A DNA stretch of 64,000 nucleotides. Origin: an uncultured Verrucomicrobiota bacterium (lineage in GTDB: Bacteria > Verrucomicrobiota > Verrucomicrobiia > Opitutales > Opitutaceae). The first letter of the stretch is position 1; each line of letters starts with the position of its first letter. A program made the position numbers and the translations under genes. The stretch is from assembly GCA_903898675.1 (NCBI GenBank), contig CAIUGM010000040.1, positions 110,814-174,813 on the forward strand. Direction: 5' to 3'. Shown here piece by piece: positions 54,501-62,789 of the stretch. The notes beneath the pieces are model-generated. The model did not search any database, was not told where the DNA came from, and saw only the letters and a program-made list of their open reading frames with translations.

Positions 54501-55473
54501 CTACGCGGCGCGGGACGAGGAGGCGTTTCATGAGCGAGTGGCCGAGATCGGGCATCAGGTGGACTGGGAGCACATCGATCTCGTGATCTGCAACACCCTG
54601 GTGAGCTTTTGGGGCGTGTCGCTCGCCCGGCGGGCCGGCAAGCCCTCCCTGTTCTATGTCCATGAGAGCACGTCGATCTTCCGGTTCTTTGAGCAGAGTC
54701 TGCGGCTGGAGATGCACCACCTCGTCGGCGACGCCTTCGCCGATGCCACCGCCGCGCTTTTTCTTTGCCGCGCCACCCGGGCGTACTACGAGGATTACAA
54801 CCGGCGCGGTAATTTTCGCCTCGTCCCCAGCTGGATCCGCATCGAAGCGATCGAGGAATTCCGCCGGACGCACACCCGGGCCGAACTGCGCCAGAAGCAT
54901 GGCTTCAGCGGGGAGGAAATCGTGATCGCCAACATTGGCACGGTCTGCGAGCGGAAGGGACAGCACATCTTCATCCGGGCGATCGAACACTTCAACCGGC
55001 ACCACCGCGGTCGCGCCCCGGTCCGCTTCGTCATGGTCGGCGCGCGCCCCGGGATTTACCTGGACCTGCTGCGCAATGACATCGCCCAACTCGGCCTGAC
55101 CGACGTCACCCTGGTGCCCGAGACCCGGGAAGTATTGGATTTCTTCCTCCTGGCCGACTTGTTCGTGTGCACAAGCTACGAGGAATCGTTCCCCCGGGTG
55201 GTGATGGAGGCGATGGTCGGCCGCACCCCGATCGTGTCCACCAACGTCCACGGAATCGCCGAGATGATCGGCCAACGCCAGGATGGTTACCTTGTGCAGC
55301 CCGGCGACGTCCAGGGCCTCGCCCTGATGATGCACACCTGCCTCGTCAAGGAGCAGAGCGGCAAATCGCTCACGCCGGTCGCCTATTCAAAGGCCCTGCG
55401 TCTGTACGACTACAACAAGGTGCTGCCCCACCACGTCGCCCTCGCCCGCGAGGCCGTGCTCGGGCACGAATAA
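51592..55473 (+). CDS. Giant glycosyltransferase: two beta domains, degenerate GT2, GT2 and GT4 domains
   Basis: A 1293-residue paralogue of the 43064 protein. Beta domains lie at ~1-115 (PVWLAGWFLSKTGAVFSDIRA) and ~166-277 (KVRIEGWIIHQEQRITRLLA). The first GT2 domain (~370-593) keeps the fold landmarks (VYTDEDLMDNLGERHSPKFK) but lacks the catalytic ones: the DDAS position reads GGSP and the LLDHDD position reads LLPGHS. GT2-2 (~623-890) is intact (VTIVIPTRDRLNLLQECV, IIVDDHSRD, LHLNNDVNAL). The GT4 domain (~907-1290) has LLLTHNLNLEGAPLFLLEY, NIGTVCERKGQHIFIRA and SYEESFPRVVMEAMVG. No ATG is available near the domain start; the GTG at 51592, 58 bp after the preceding stop, is chosen. Confidence 0.87.
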   Translation: MNENDAYIFDVEEPTRWVFDGEPVWLAGWFLSKTGAVFSDIRAVIDGVAYTGIFGLPRESIERQHRGHTRLPHAGFLLRVCPPAGAQLLRLELLDAGHHWVEIWRTPIQVNHGPRPGITLQQELLPIQLDRLLQARRADPAADLAGAANLLASELACVPLETLPNPPFFGALEKPLTFGGSQFGKVRIEGWIIHQEQRITRLLASTHPLVENVMDYGERARPEAGALFPQHPYAARSQFFGMADIDDRVPDPVGLKVFAELEDGTRHLVFMRRFQQRGCNQLERPRPAFSRGVFFGVVRDFVAACRRQDIGLGPVGGFGRACWKAYRNFKRDAAPSVAAPRSDADSYATWQHTNRLTPHLLQALATAADGLPDGPRFTLLIDNTNCSERHQQELVASLQAQLYPHWEAWFIGGSPSAPPAPRCQYLTGAGRQDLVRALNSAAHQAGGTHLTLLPGHSRLAPDALLEVAERLALQPGLELVYTDEDLMDNLGERHSPKFKPDWSPALALSGLFPGQLSVVRKERFLEAGSFRDPYDLVPWYDVLLRVSDRITGEDVAHVSLICHHARADVPRQVEPTDPSVEQARRSLADAMARRAWMAAPFLPETAHHRRLRYHQLRWAPDLLARLPVTIVIPTRDRLNLLQECVELLEETVDWSHLRLIIVDDHSRDADAVRYLEMIQRRADIRCTVVRPADRSAPFNYSHLVNLALPLVDTPLVLHLNNDVNALERGWLEEMAGWFSQPDVGVVGAQLVYPDRTLNHTGIVIGPHGGLADTPFARTAPEDVPEVEWYAAAREVSAVTGACLMARTEIYRQLGGFDEKDFGVAYNDVDFCLRVRAMGRRVIYTPQAKLMHWGSATRGVTFDESEHIAFVRRYPAYRDPYLSPYLKLTGNRLSCRGDQHARTKRAGPMRLLLLTHNLNLEGAPLFLLEYATYMAQEAGCRLEVLASHDGPLRPAYEAIGAHITVIDAAPVYAARDEEAFHERVAEIGHQVDWEHIDLVICNTLVSFWGVSLARRAGKPSLFYVHESTSIFRFFEQSLRLEMHHLVGDAFADATAALFLCRATRAYYEDYNRRGNFRLVPSWIRIEAIEEFRRTHTRAELRQKHGFSGEEIVIANIGTVCERKGQHIFIRAIEHFNRHHRGRAPVRFVMVGARPGIYLDLLRNDIAQLGLTDVTLVPETREVLDFFLLADLFVCTSYEESFPRVVMEAMVGRTPIVSTNVHGIAEMIGQRQDGYLVQPGDVQGLALMMHTCLVKEQSGKSLTPVAYSKALRLYDYNKVLPHHVALAREAVLGHE

Positions 55474-55474
55474 T

Positions 55475-55492
55475 GCTGTCGCCAGCGACAGC
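55475..55492 (+). terminator. Perfect hairpin directly after the giant glycosyltransferase stop
   Basis: GCTGTCGC and GCGACAGC form a perfect 8-bp stem with a 2-nt loop, 1 bp after the TAA at 55471-55473. Placement at the end of a long run of glycosyltransferase genes suggests a terminator or 3'-end-stabilising structure. The usual T run is absent. The remaining ~140 bp to the next ATG hold no ORF I would support and may contain the promoter of the next unit. Confidence 0.45.
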
Positions 55493-55634
55493 GGCCGGGG
55501 TATCCGCGTCCGCGGGCAAATTGGCAGCCAAGGACGGCCCGCCCGACGGAGCAGTCCGGTGCGGCCCGGACCGCCTTTGCAGCCGAAGCTTGCCGACTTC
55601 TTTCCATTCCATCTAGGTTCCGCCCGTACCATCC

Positions 55635-57689
55635 ATGACTCTGCGCCAGTCGCCCCGCACTGCTCGCGTCGCTTTCCTCCTCGCCGTAATGGTGGCCTTG
55701 GGGTTTGCGGCCTACACCCAGCATGCCTGGGAGGACTACTACATCACCTATCGCTCCAGCAAGAACCTGGCAACGGGCCATGGGCTGGTGTTCAACGTCG
55801 GCGACCGGCTGCACACCTTCACTTCCCCGCTGGGCGTGCTGCTGCCCGCCGTCGCCAGCCTGCTGACCGGGAACTCCTCCGATCCCGCCGCGCTCTGGAT
55901 CTTTCGGGTGATGTGTGCGTGTGCGCTCGGCGGGGCCGCCGCGCTCCTGGTGCTCACAGCCCGGCGGCTGAATTACGCCCGCGTGGCGGCATTCTTCCTC
56001 GTGGCCTGGCTCCTGACCGACGCCAAGATTGTCGACTTCACCATCAACGGCATGGAAACGGCCTTCATGCTGCTTTTCCTGGCCTACGCCCTCTGGGCGC
56101 ATGTCAGTGCGGGACCCCGGCAATGGCTCCACCTCGGCGCAGCCTGGGCCGGGCTGATGTGGACGCGCCCGGACAGCTTTGTCTACATCGGGCTGATCGC
56201 GGCGGGGTTTTTTCTGTTCAATGATGAACTGCAGAGCGGGGCAACGCGAAGGCGCCTGCTCCGGTTGTTCATCCGCGCCGGCTTGGTCACGTCTGCCCTT
56301 TACCTCCCCTGGCTTTTGTTCGCCACCACCTATTACGGCACCGCCGTGCCCCACACCATCACGGCGAAAAGCGGCATTGGCGACCCGCGCACCATCGAAG
56401 GTCTGCTCAAAACCGCCCTGCATCTTCCGCTGAACGGCTGGCTCGAGGCCGCGTCAATCAAAGGCACCTTCCTGCCCGCGTATTACATGATCGGCGGCTG
56501 GCCTGAGTCGCTCGCGCAACTCGGCGCGGCGTTGGCTGTATTCTGTTCCCTGCTTTGGCTTCTGCCGTTCCTGCGACTGGAAACCCGGGCAGCTTCCTTT
56601 GCCTTTTTCGGGGCGCACGCCTATCTCAGCTATTACCCCTATTTCCCTTTTCCGTGGTACCTGCCCAGCACGGCTTTTCTCGCCATCTTCACCCTCGGCA
56701 GCCTGCTGGCCCAAGTCTGGCGGGCGGCGGAACTGTGGGGGGCAATGGAGCCGGTGAGCGACCGGCCCCGTCGACTCCGGGTGTTTGCCGTGATGATCGC
56801 CGCGCTGCTGCTGGCCGGGGCGGTCTGGACGACCGGGCAGGCGGCACGGGAACTGGCGGCCCAGCAGAAATATGTCGAGGAAGGCAACCGGCGCAAAATC
56901 GGCGAGTGGCTGCATGCCAACGCAAAACCAGGCGACACCGTGTTCATGGAGCCGCTGGGCTATATCGGCTTCTACTCGGGCTTGAAGACCTACGACTTTC
57001 CCGGCATGTCCTCGCGCGAAATGGTCGCCGCCCGCGAGCGGGTGGGCAACGACTGGGCCTCCCTTATTGAAAACCTCCGGCCCGGCTGGCTGGTGCTGCG
57101 ACCGGCGGAGGCCAATCAGCTCAACCAGGCCGCGCCCGCGCTCCTCGGCAGCAGCTACGCAGTGGCGCAGGATTTTTCCGTGGCAGACCAACTGAGTCGA
57201 CTGAACATCATGGGGCGCCGCTACCTGGAAAATGATGCGCGATTCACGGTCTATCGCTTCCTCCGGGCCGGTAGCTTCAAGACCGAGTTGGCGGAGATCA
57301 GCAGCCCGTTCGATGTTTCCCGCCTGACCCTGGAAGGTGTCATGCTCAGCCTGGTGCACGCCCCCGGCCGCATGGTCGTTAAGATTCCGCGCAAAGCGAC
57401 CACTGTGACTGTGGCGTACGGATTCCCCCCCCCCGGGGCCTATTCTGGAGACAGAGACCGGACTGACGGGGCGACCTTCCAGATCGAATGGCAGGGCGAT
57501 GATCGGGCAGTGCTCCTCTACAGCGAACTGATCGACCCGGTGAATAATCCCGCCCACCGGAAATTACTGCACTTCAAGGCCGACCTGCCGGTATCCACCA
57601 GTGGCAACGCCCGGCTGGTTTTGCGGACCCTCCCTGGTGCCACCACGACGATGGACTGGACCTGCTGGAGCGTACCCGAGTTTCGCTGA
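55635..57689 (+). CDS. Polytopic GT-C-like membrane glycosyltransferase with C-terminal beta domain
   Basis: A 684-residue protein with a signal-anchor helix (residues 10-28) and around ten more membrane segments to ~410. The first periplasmic loop reads QHAWEDYYITYRSSKNLATG, with the acidic ED pair typical of GT-C catalysis. FTSPLGVLLPAVASLLTG follows the pattern of mannosyltransferase-like GT-C proteins. The soluble C-terminus (~430-684) ends in the shared beta domain (HAPGRMVVKIP, DGATFQIEW, SELIDPVNN, MDWTCW). It is first of three consecutive genes of this architecture. Probably transfers a sugar from a polyprenyl-phosphate carrier; specificity unknown. Confidence 0.8.
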   Translation: MTLRQSPRTARVAFLLAVMVALGFAAYTQHAWEDYYITYRSSKNLATGHGLVFNVGDRLHTFTSPLGVLLPAVASLLTGNSSDPAALWIFRVMCACALGGAAALLVLTARRLNYARVAAFFLVAWLLTDAKIVDFTINGMETAFMLLFLAYALWAHVSAGPRQWLHLGAAWAGLMWTRPDSFVYIGLIAAGFFLFNDELQSGATRRRLLRLFIRAGLVTSALYLPWLLFATTYYGTAVPHTITAKSGIGDPRTIEGLLKTALHLPLNGWLEAASIKGTFLPAYYMIGGWPESLAQLGAALAVFCSLLWLLPFLRLETRAASFAFFGAHAYLSYYPYFPFPWYLPSTAFLAIFTLGSLLAQVWRAAELWGAMEPVSDRPRRLRVFAVMIAALLLAGAVWTTGQAARELAAQQKYVEEGNRRKIGEWLHANAKPGDTVFMEPLGYIGFYSGLKTYDFPGMSSREMVAARERVGNDWASLIENLRPGWLVLRPAEANQLNQAAPALLGSSYAVAQDFSVADQLSRLNIMGRRYLENDARFTVYRFLRAGSFKTELAEISSPFDVSRLTLEGVMLSLVHAPGRMVVKIPRKATTVTVAYGFPPPGAYSGDRDRTDGATFQIEWQGDDRAVLLYSELIDPVNNPAHRKLLHFKADLPVSTSGNARLVLRTLPGATTTMDWTCWSVPEFR

Positions 57690-57696
57690 GCCGTCG

Positions 57697-60081
57697 ATGC
57701 CTCCCCATGTGCAATCCAACCGCTGGCTGCCTTGGCTGGTGGCGGGAGCGTTGGCGGTGATGGTCTTTGCGCTGCGCTGGCCAACCTTCGACTTTAGGGT
57801 TTGGAATGTAGATGAGGCCATCCACGCGGCGGTCGCCCGGACCCTGCTGGATGGCGGCGTGCTGTATCGCGATGCGATCGACCAGCGGACCCCGCTCTCC
57901 TACTATGCGGTCGCCCTTCTCTTCCGCGCGGCCGGTGAAAACAACATCTGGGCGATGCATGCCCTGGCGGCTCTGCTCATCGCGGGCACGGCCTTCGGAC
58001 TGTTCCTCATCGGACGGCGCTGGCGCGGTGACCTCTGTGGCCTGTGGGCGGCACTGCTTTTCACCGTTTTTTCCAGCGCCCTCTTGTATCCAGGTGATGC
58101 TTACGCGCTCAACACCGAGTGGTTTGTGGCCTTTTTCACCACGTGGGCCGCCTGGTCATTCTGGCGCGGTTCCAATGCCGGCGCCGGCGCCTGGCTCGGC
58201 CTCGCCTTTCTTTCCAAGCAGCCCGCCCTGCTGGATCTTTGCGCCCCGCTCGCCGTGGTGGTCTATTGCGCTTGGCACTCAGTCGAACGGGTTTCTCGCG
58301 TCGCGACACGGCTGGCCTCGGTCCTGGCCGGCTTCGCCGCGCCGGTTCTTCTGGTCGCCTGCTATTTTGCTCGGTGCGGAGCGTTGGGTGATTTTTATTT
58401 CTATGCCTGGCAGTACAACCTGCGGTACTACGCCCCAGAGATAGGCCAGACCGACCGCCTGCTCACGGCATTGAAGCCGCTGCATCTCCTCGGCACGCAG
58501 TACCCGCTGGCGCTTGCCGCCTTTTTGGGCGCGTTGGGTTACGGCATTTATCGCGTCATGCAGGCGCGTCCCACCACCGCCGAACTAGCCGACAATCCGA
58601 AGCTGGGGTATCTGCTGGTCTGGTCCGGCACCTCCTTGGCGGGAGCGGCCGCAGGCGGACGGGGTTACGACCATTATTTTATCCAATTCCTGCCCGCCTG
58701 CTGCCTGGCGATGGCACTGGGCCTGGCAGGCATCACACGCTGGGCGCGCACCCATCGGTTAAAACAATTCCTGCTGCCGGCTGCCATACTCTGGTCCGCC
58801 GCGCTGCTCGTGCAGTTGGGACAAGGCCTGCTCGCGGCCAGCCGGCAGCCGCGACTGCCCGTGGATCCCTCCAAACGGGCGGGCGAGTTCATCCGTGAGC
58901 ATACCCGGGAGGACGAACGTATCTTTGTCTGGGGCTACCACCCGGACATTTATCTTTTCGCCGAGCGCAAGCCAGCTTCCCGGTTTGTCTACGGTTCTTT
59001 CCTGACCGGGCTAATCCCCTGGACCAACATAGCGCCCGAGAAAGACACCACCTACGCCATTGTCCCCGGCACGCGGGATAGCTTGTTACATGAACTCGAC
59101 GCCATCCGCCCCGCCTTCATCGTCGATTGCAGCGCAGGGCCCAACCGCTTTTGGAACAAATACCCGCTCGCCACCTTTCCCCAGCTGCGGGACTTCCTTG
59201 ATAAAAACTATGTCCTGGCCGAGCCGGCGGAATTCGCCGGACAGGGATTCCAGTTATACCTGATCCAGGATTCTGCCCGGCGCATGCCGCTCAGACCAGC
59301 CGGCGGGCCAGTGGCCCAGCTGGGTGTGCCGCAGGTTTTTGTTTCTCCGGTGGCCGGCAACCAGCAGTACGTCGAGGTCGCCTTCGCCGGCACCAGCGCC
59401 AACCGGCGCTTGCAGCGCCTCGAACTGCTCCACAATGACGCGGTGGTGGCTGCCGCGAGTTTCCCCCCGACTGGCGGCCTGATGGTGAAATGCAAATTAT
59501 CCCTCGCCCAGTTGGGCAAGGGGGAACACCGACTGGCCGCACGGGCTACGGGAGCGAGCGGGGAGACCGTTCTCAGCCCAGCGACCAACCTCCGGCTCGA
59601 GCCCGGTTCAATCCCCCCGGACCAGCTGAAGGATTTCGTGCTGCCGCACCTGGCGGAGCCTCTGCCGCCCGTGAGCGGATACGCGGCCTTCGGCGCCAGC
59701 GTTGAGTTCGAGGCGGGCCAACCCATTTTCTACGCCCACGCGCCGTCCACCCTGACTTACCGACTGGCCGGGGATGGCGTGCGCTTGCACGGCAACTTCG
59801 GCTTTCGCCCCGGGGCTTACGATTCCACCAATCTGAACCCGACCGATGGCGCGGAATTCCAGATTGTGCTCCTTCAGCCCGACGGCACCCAGCTGGTCTT
59901 ATTTCGCCGACTGCTTGAACCCGTGAAAAATACCGGCGACCGCGGGCCTCAGCCATTGCTCGTGAAACTACCCGAAAAAGCCCAAGGACTGCTCCAATTG
60001 GTGATCACCAACGGCCCAGCCGGCAGTGCCACAAGCGATTGGACCTATTGGTCGAACCTGCTGCTCGAAACTTCCCACTAG
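57697..60081 (+). CDS. GT39-like membrane glycosyltransferase with C-terminal beta domain
   Basis: A 794-residue protein. RVWNVDEAIHAAVARTLLDG carries the DE pair of the GT39/ArnT-like first loop, followed by LYRDAIDQRTPLSYYAVALL, a strong match to PMT-family membrane transferases (dolichyl/undecaprenyl-phosphate-sugar dependent). Membrane helices extend to ~400; residues ~420-560 form a soluble region with GYHPDIYLFAERKPASRFVY. The end is the shared beta domain (HAPSTLTYRL, DGAEFQIVLL, RRLLEPVKNTGDRGPQ, SDWTYW). The ATG at 57697, 7 bp after the previous stop, is chosen over the longer open frame. Confidence 0.84.
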   Translation: MPPHVQSNRWLPWLVAGALAVMVFALRWPTFDFRVWNVDEAIHAAVARTLLDGGVLYRDAIDQRTPLSYYAVALLFRAAGENNIWAMHALAALLIAGTAFGLFLIGRRWRGDLCGLWAALLFTVFSSALLYPGDAYALNTEWFVAFFTTWAAWSFWRGSNAGAGAWLGLAFLSKQPALLDLCAPLAVVVYCAWHSVERVSRVATRLASVLAGFAAPVLLVACYFARCGALGDFYFYAWQYNLRYYAPEIGQTDRLLTALKPLHLLGTQYPLALAAFLGALGYGIYRVMQARPTTAELADNPKLGYLLVWSGTSLAGAAAGGRGYDHYFIQFLPACCLAMALGLAGITRWARTHRLKQFLLPAAILWSAALLVQLGQGLLAASRQPRLPVDPSKRAGEFIREHTREDERIFVWGYHPDIYLFAERKPASRFVYGSFLTGLIPWTNIAPEKDTTYAIVPGTRDSLLHELDAIRPAFIVDCSAGPNRFWNKYPLATFPQLRDFLDKNYVLAEPAEFAGQGFQLYLIQDSARRMPLRPAGGPVAQLGVPQVFVSPVAGNQQYVEVAFAGTSANRRLQRLELLHNDAVVAAASFPPTGGLMVKCKLSLAQLGKGEHRLAARATGASGETVLSPATNLRLEPGSIPPDQLKDFVLPHLAEPLPPVSGYAAFGASVEFEAGQPIFYAHAPSTLTYRLAGDGVRLHGNFGFRPGAYDSTNLNPTDGAEFQIVLLQPDGTQLVLFRRLLEPVKNTGDRGPQPLLVKLPEKAQGLLQLVITNGPAGSATSDWTYWSNLLLETSH

Positions 60082-60125
60082 ACGTCCCGCTCCACCCAAC
60101 CCACTGTAACCGACTTTCTGACCCA

Positions 60126-62489
60126 ATGGCATCCACTGAAACCACGCCCCCAGCCCCCAGCCGCCCCTGGCTCAGCCAGACCCTGTTGTACCTGCTGCTG
60201 GTATTGGTTATCTTTACGTTCCCAAATCAACCCACCTTGGGACTCGACGCATCCTGGCGAATGGCGCTGGGCAAGTTTTTATTGGATGGGCTGCAGTTCG
60301 GGCGGGATGTCGTCTTCACCTACGGCCCGCTGGGTTTTTTGATGGGCAAGACCTACTACGGATCGGGGGTGCTGTTTCGCAGCCTGCTGCTCTGGCAGGT
60401 ATTCGCGGCGCTGACTTTCGGCTGGCTGATCATGCGTTGGGGCGACCGGCTGGAAGGGAAACCCCGTTTTTTCTACTACGCCTTCTTTGTGCTCTTCGGC
60501 GTGACGTACGATGATGCACTGCAAATGCTGGTGATCGCCCTGGCCGGCTACGAACTATTGCGCCAGTGCGGTCAACCCAAGCGGTGGAGCTCGGTCTTCC
60601 TGCTGCTGCTCCTGGCTTTCCTCGGCACGATCAAGTTTACGAACTTGATGCTGGCAACCTTCTTAGTGCTCGTCATCGCCGCCCATGAAATCTGGCGCCG
60701 GCGCGGGGGAGACGCGGCGCGGGTCGTGGCGTGGTTTGCCGGCGGGTACCTCGCGATGTGGCTGGCTTGCTGGCAAAATCCGTTGAACCTGCCGGCGTAC
60801 TTCAAGAATTCCTGGGTCGTCAGCCAAGGCTACCAAGAGGTAATGGGCATTGCCACCCCGTCTGACGCGTTTTGGACGGCCATGTTTGTGCACGCGCTGG
60901 TCGGGATTTATCTGCTGTGCTACCTTTTCACCCAAAAGGACCGGGCCCGTGCCCTGGCCTACAGCACCGCCATGGCCGGGCTAATCTTCATGAATTGGAA
61001 ACATGGGTTTGTCCGGTCCGACGGACACATGATCGGATATTTTTACTGTGCCCTGCTGCCAGTCGTGGCGTTCCCCGCGTTGCTGGAGGACTCCGGCGCG
61101 TGGCCCCGGCTGAAGCGCTGGCTGCTCGTGCCGGCCGGGGTACTCTGTATTCTCGGCATACGCGATGCGCTGCCCGGCATGGTCGATGGAGCCCTTGGTC
61201 TCGCCCAGGCAAAAATCTGGGGCAATGTCTACAACCTCGCGCACGTCCCCGACATTCGTGATGGCTACAATGATCATCTCGCCCATGCGCGCATCGGAGC
61301 CGAGATGCCGCGCACCCGCGCAATCGTGGGCACCCACTCCCTTGATGTCATCGGCTACGACCAAGCGGAGGCGCTCTTCAACCGCTTTAACTACACCCCC
61401 CGGCCTGTCCTCCAGAGCTACAGTGTTTACACCCCCGAGCTGGCGAGGCTAAACGCCGACTTCTACCTGTCGGATCGGGCGCCGGATTTCGTCCTCATGC
61501 GGATGAATTCCATCGACCAGCGGTTGCCCGTGATGGATGACTCCGCGACCCTTTATATAATTTCCCACCGTTATACCTACGTGCTGTCGGAAAAGAGCTT
61601 CCAACTCTGGCAAAAAAAGCCCGGACCATTCGATTACACCCAGCTCGCGCCCCAACCCCTCGCCTCACGCGAACTTCCACTCTGCATGGACTGGCCCATT
61701 GAAGAGTTCGCCGACAAGTACCTTTGGGTAAATGTCGATCTGTCCTATTCTCTGCTCGGGCGCCTGAGGAATTTTCTCTATAAACCGCCCTTCGTGTACG
61801 TCGCCGTCAAGGACACATCGGGCAACAGCAGTACCTATCGGATGCCCACGCCGATCGGTCGGGCCGGTTTCATTCTCAGTCCCTTGGTGGAGGACCTGAT
61901 GGGATTCCTGCACTTTGCCGGCGGCAGACCCGAGCGCCGGGTCCGCAGTATTCAGGTATGGGTAGCTGCAGAAGACCAGAAATACTTCGCCGCCACCGTC
62001 CGCCTCCAATTATCCACCCTCACCCCTTCCCTGGGCGCCAAGAAGTTCTTCGAGCAGGTAAACAGCGAGCGCTTCCACATGTTCAACGTCGCACCCGTGG
62101 CCTATGAGGCGCAGGCTATCCCATCCGAGGAGGTGATCGACGGTCAGCAGGTAATGGTCATGCATGCACCCAGCGAAATGACCTTTGATCTCCCCGCCCA
62201 TGCGAGTGAAATCAATGGCAAACACGGCTTTTTGCCCGGGGCATACTCCAACGGGGGCAACACCAACGGTGCGGAGTTTCTCATCGTATGGTCAAACGGC
62301 AAAGACACCATTGAGCTCTATCGCCGCTTCATGGACCCCGTGAAAGAGTCCCTCGATCGGGGGTTGAAGAACTTTCACATCGACTTGAAACATCTGAGCG
62401 GGGGCCGCGTTTACTTCAGGGTCCTTCCCGGGCCCTACAACGACCACTCTTGGGACTGGACGGCTTGGACGGGAATCGAGATCCAATAG
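60126..62489 (+). CDS. Polytopic membrane protein, GT-C-like, with C-terminal beta domain
   Basis: A 787-residue protein with about eleven membrane segments in residues 18-400. The first loop has TLGLDASWRMALGKFLLDG and FTYGPLGFLMGKTYYG, which differ from the two preceding proteins, so it may be a different GT-C subfamily; no catalytic Glu is obvious. The C-terminal ~370 residues are soluble and contain HAPSEMTFDLP, NGAEFLIVW, RRFMDPVKESLDRG and WDWTAW, the domain shared with its neighbours. The ATG at 60126 follows the upstream stop by 44 bp. A glycosyltransferase or assembly role is likely; the exact activity is unknown. Confidence 0.75.
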   Translation: MASTETTPPAPSRPWLSQTLLYLLLVLVIFTFPNQPTLGLDASWRMALGKFLLDGLQFGRDVVFTYGPLGFLMGKTYYGSGVLFRSLLLWQVFAALTFGWLIMRWGDRLEGKPRFFYYAFFVLFGVTYDDALQMLVIALAGYELLRQCGQPKRWSSVFLLLLLAFLGTIKFTNLMLATFLVLVIAAHEIWRRRGGDAARVVAWFAGGYLAMWLACWQNPLNLPAYFKNSWVVSQGYQEVMGIATPSDAFWTAMFVHALVGIYLLCYLFTQKDRARALAYSTAMAGLIFMNWKHGFVRSDGHMIGYFYCALLPVVAFPALLEDSGAWPRLKRWLLVPAGVLCILGIRDALPGMVDGALGLAQAKIWGNVYNLAHVPDIRDGYNDHLAHARIGAEMPRTRAIVGTHSLDVIGYDQAEALFNRFNYTPRPVLQSYSVYTPELARLNADFYLSDRAPDFVLMRMNSIDQRLPVMDDSATLYIISHRYTYVLSEKSFQLWQKKPGPFDYTQLAPQPLASRELPLCMDWPIEEFADKYLWVNVDLSYSLLGRLRNFLYKPPFVYVAVKDTSGNSSTYRMPTPIGRAGFILSPLVEDLMGFLHFAGGRPERRVRSIQVWVAAEDQKYFAATVRLQLSTLTPSLGAKKFFEQVNSERFHMFNVAPVAYEAQAIPSEEVIDGQQVMVMHAPSEMTFDLPAHASEINGKHGFLPGAYSNGGNTNGAEFLIVWSNGKDTIELYRRFMDPVKESLDRGLKNFHIDLKHLSGGRVYFRVLPGPYNDHSWDWTAWTGIEIQ

Positions 62490-62789
62490 GGCCCTAGCGA
62501 ATCGGCCCGTGCACCCGCTGGTCTTGATCGCAGTATCGCTCGACTGTTGATGTCGCCAGCCCCGGCCGCCAGCCCAACTCCCTCAGCGTTGGCCGCGCCC
62601 GGGCCGATCGGCTAAACGCGACAGGTCCAAAAGCCCAACCTGGCTCCCGGCAGAGTTCACGTCACTGTCGAGTGGCACGGGCGGAGCCTTGCGCTCGCTG
62701 AGCGCGAGATACCGAGCCTGCCATCTCCTGTACCGCACATGGAAATTTCTGCCTTTGCCATGCCACATCCAGACGCTTAGCTCCGGGCC
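62490..62789. other. 300-bp intergenic region without a supported gene
   Basis: The gap before the last glycosyltransferase gene shows no ORF with family resemblance. It contains an inverted repeat with 9-bp perfect cores, ATCGGCCCG (62501-62509) and CGGGCCGAT (62600-62608), separated by about 90 bp, and a small GCGCTC/GAGCGC hairpin further right. It could contain the terminator of the membrane-protein run and the promoter of the next gene. No clear -35/-10 pair is visible. Confidence 0.4.

Noticed and set aside
53692..55335. 547-codon minus-strand open frame opposite the second giant glycosyltransferase
   Set aside because: Entirely antisense to intact GT2 and GT4 motifs; similar shadow frames appear at the matching positions of the paralogues, as expected from codon bias.
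62583..62768. 61-codon minus-strand ORF in the 300-bp gap
   Set aside because: No family resemblance, no visible ribosome-binding site and biased composition; not distinguishable from chance.
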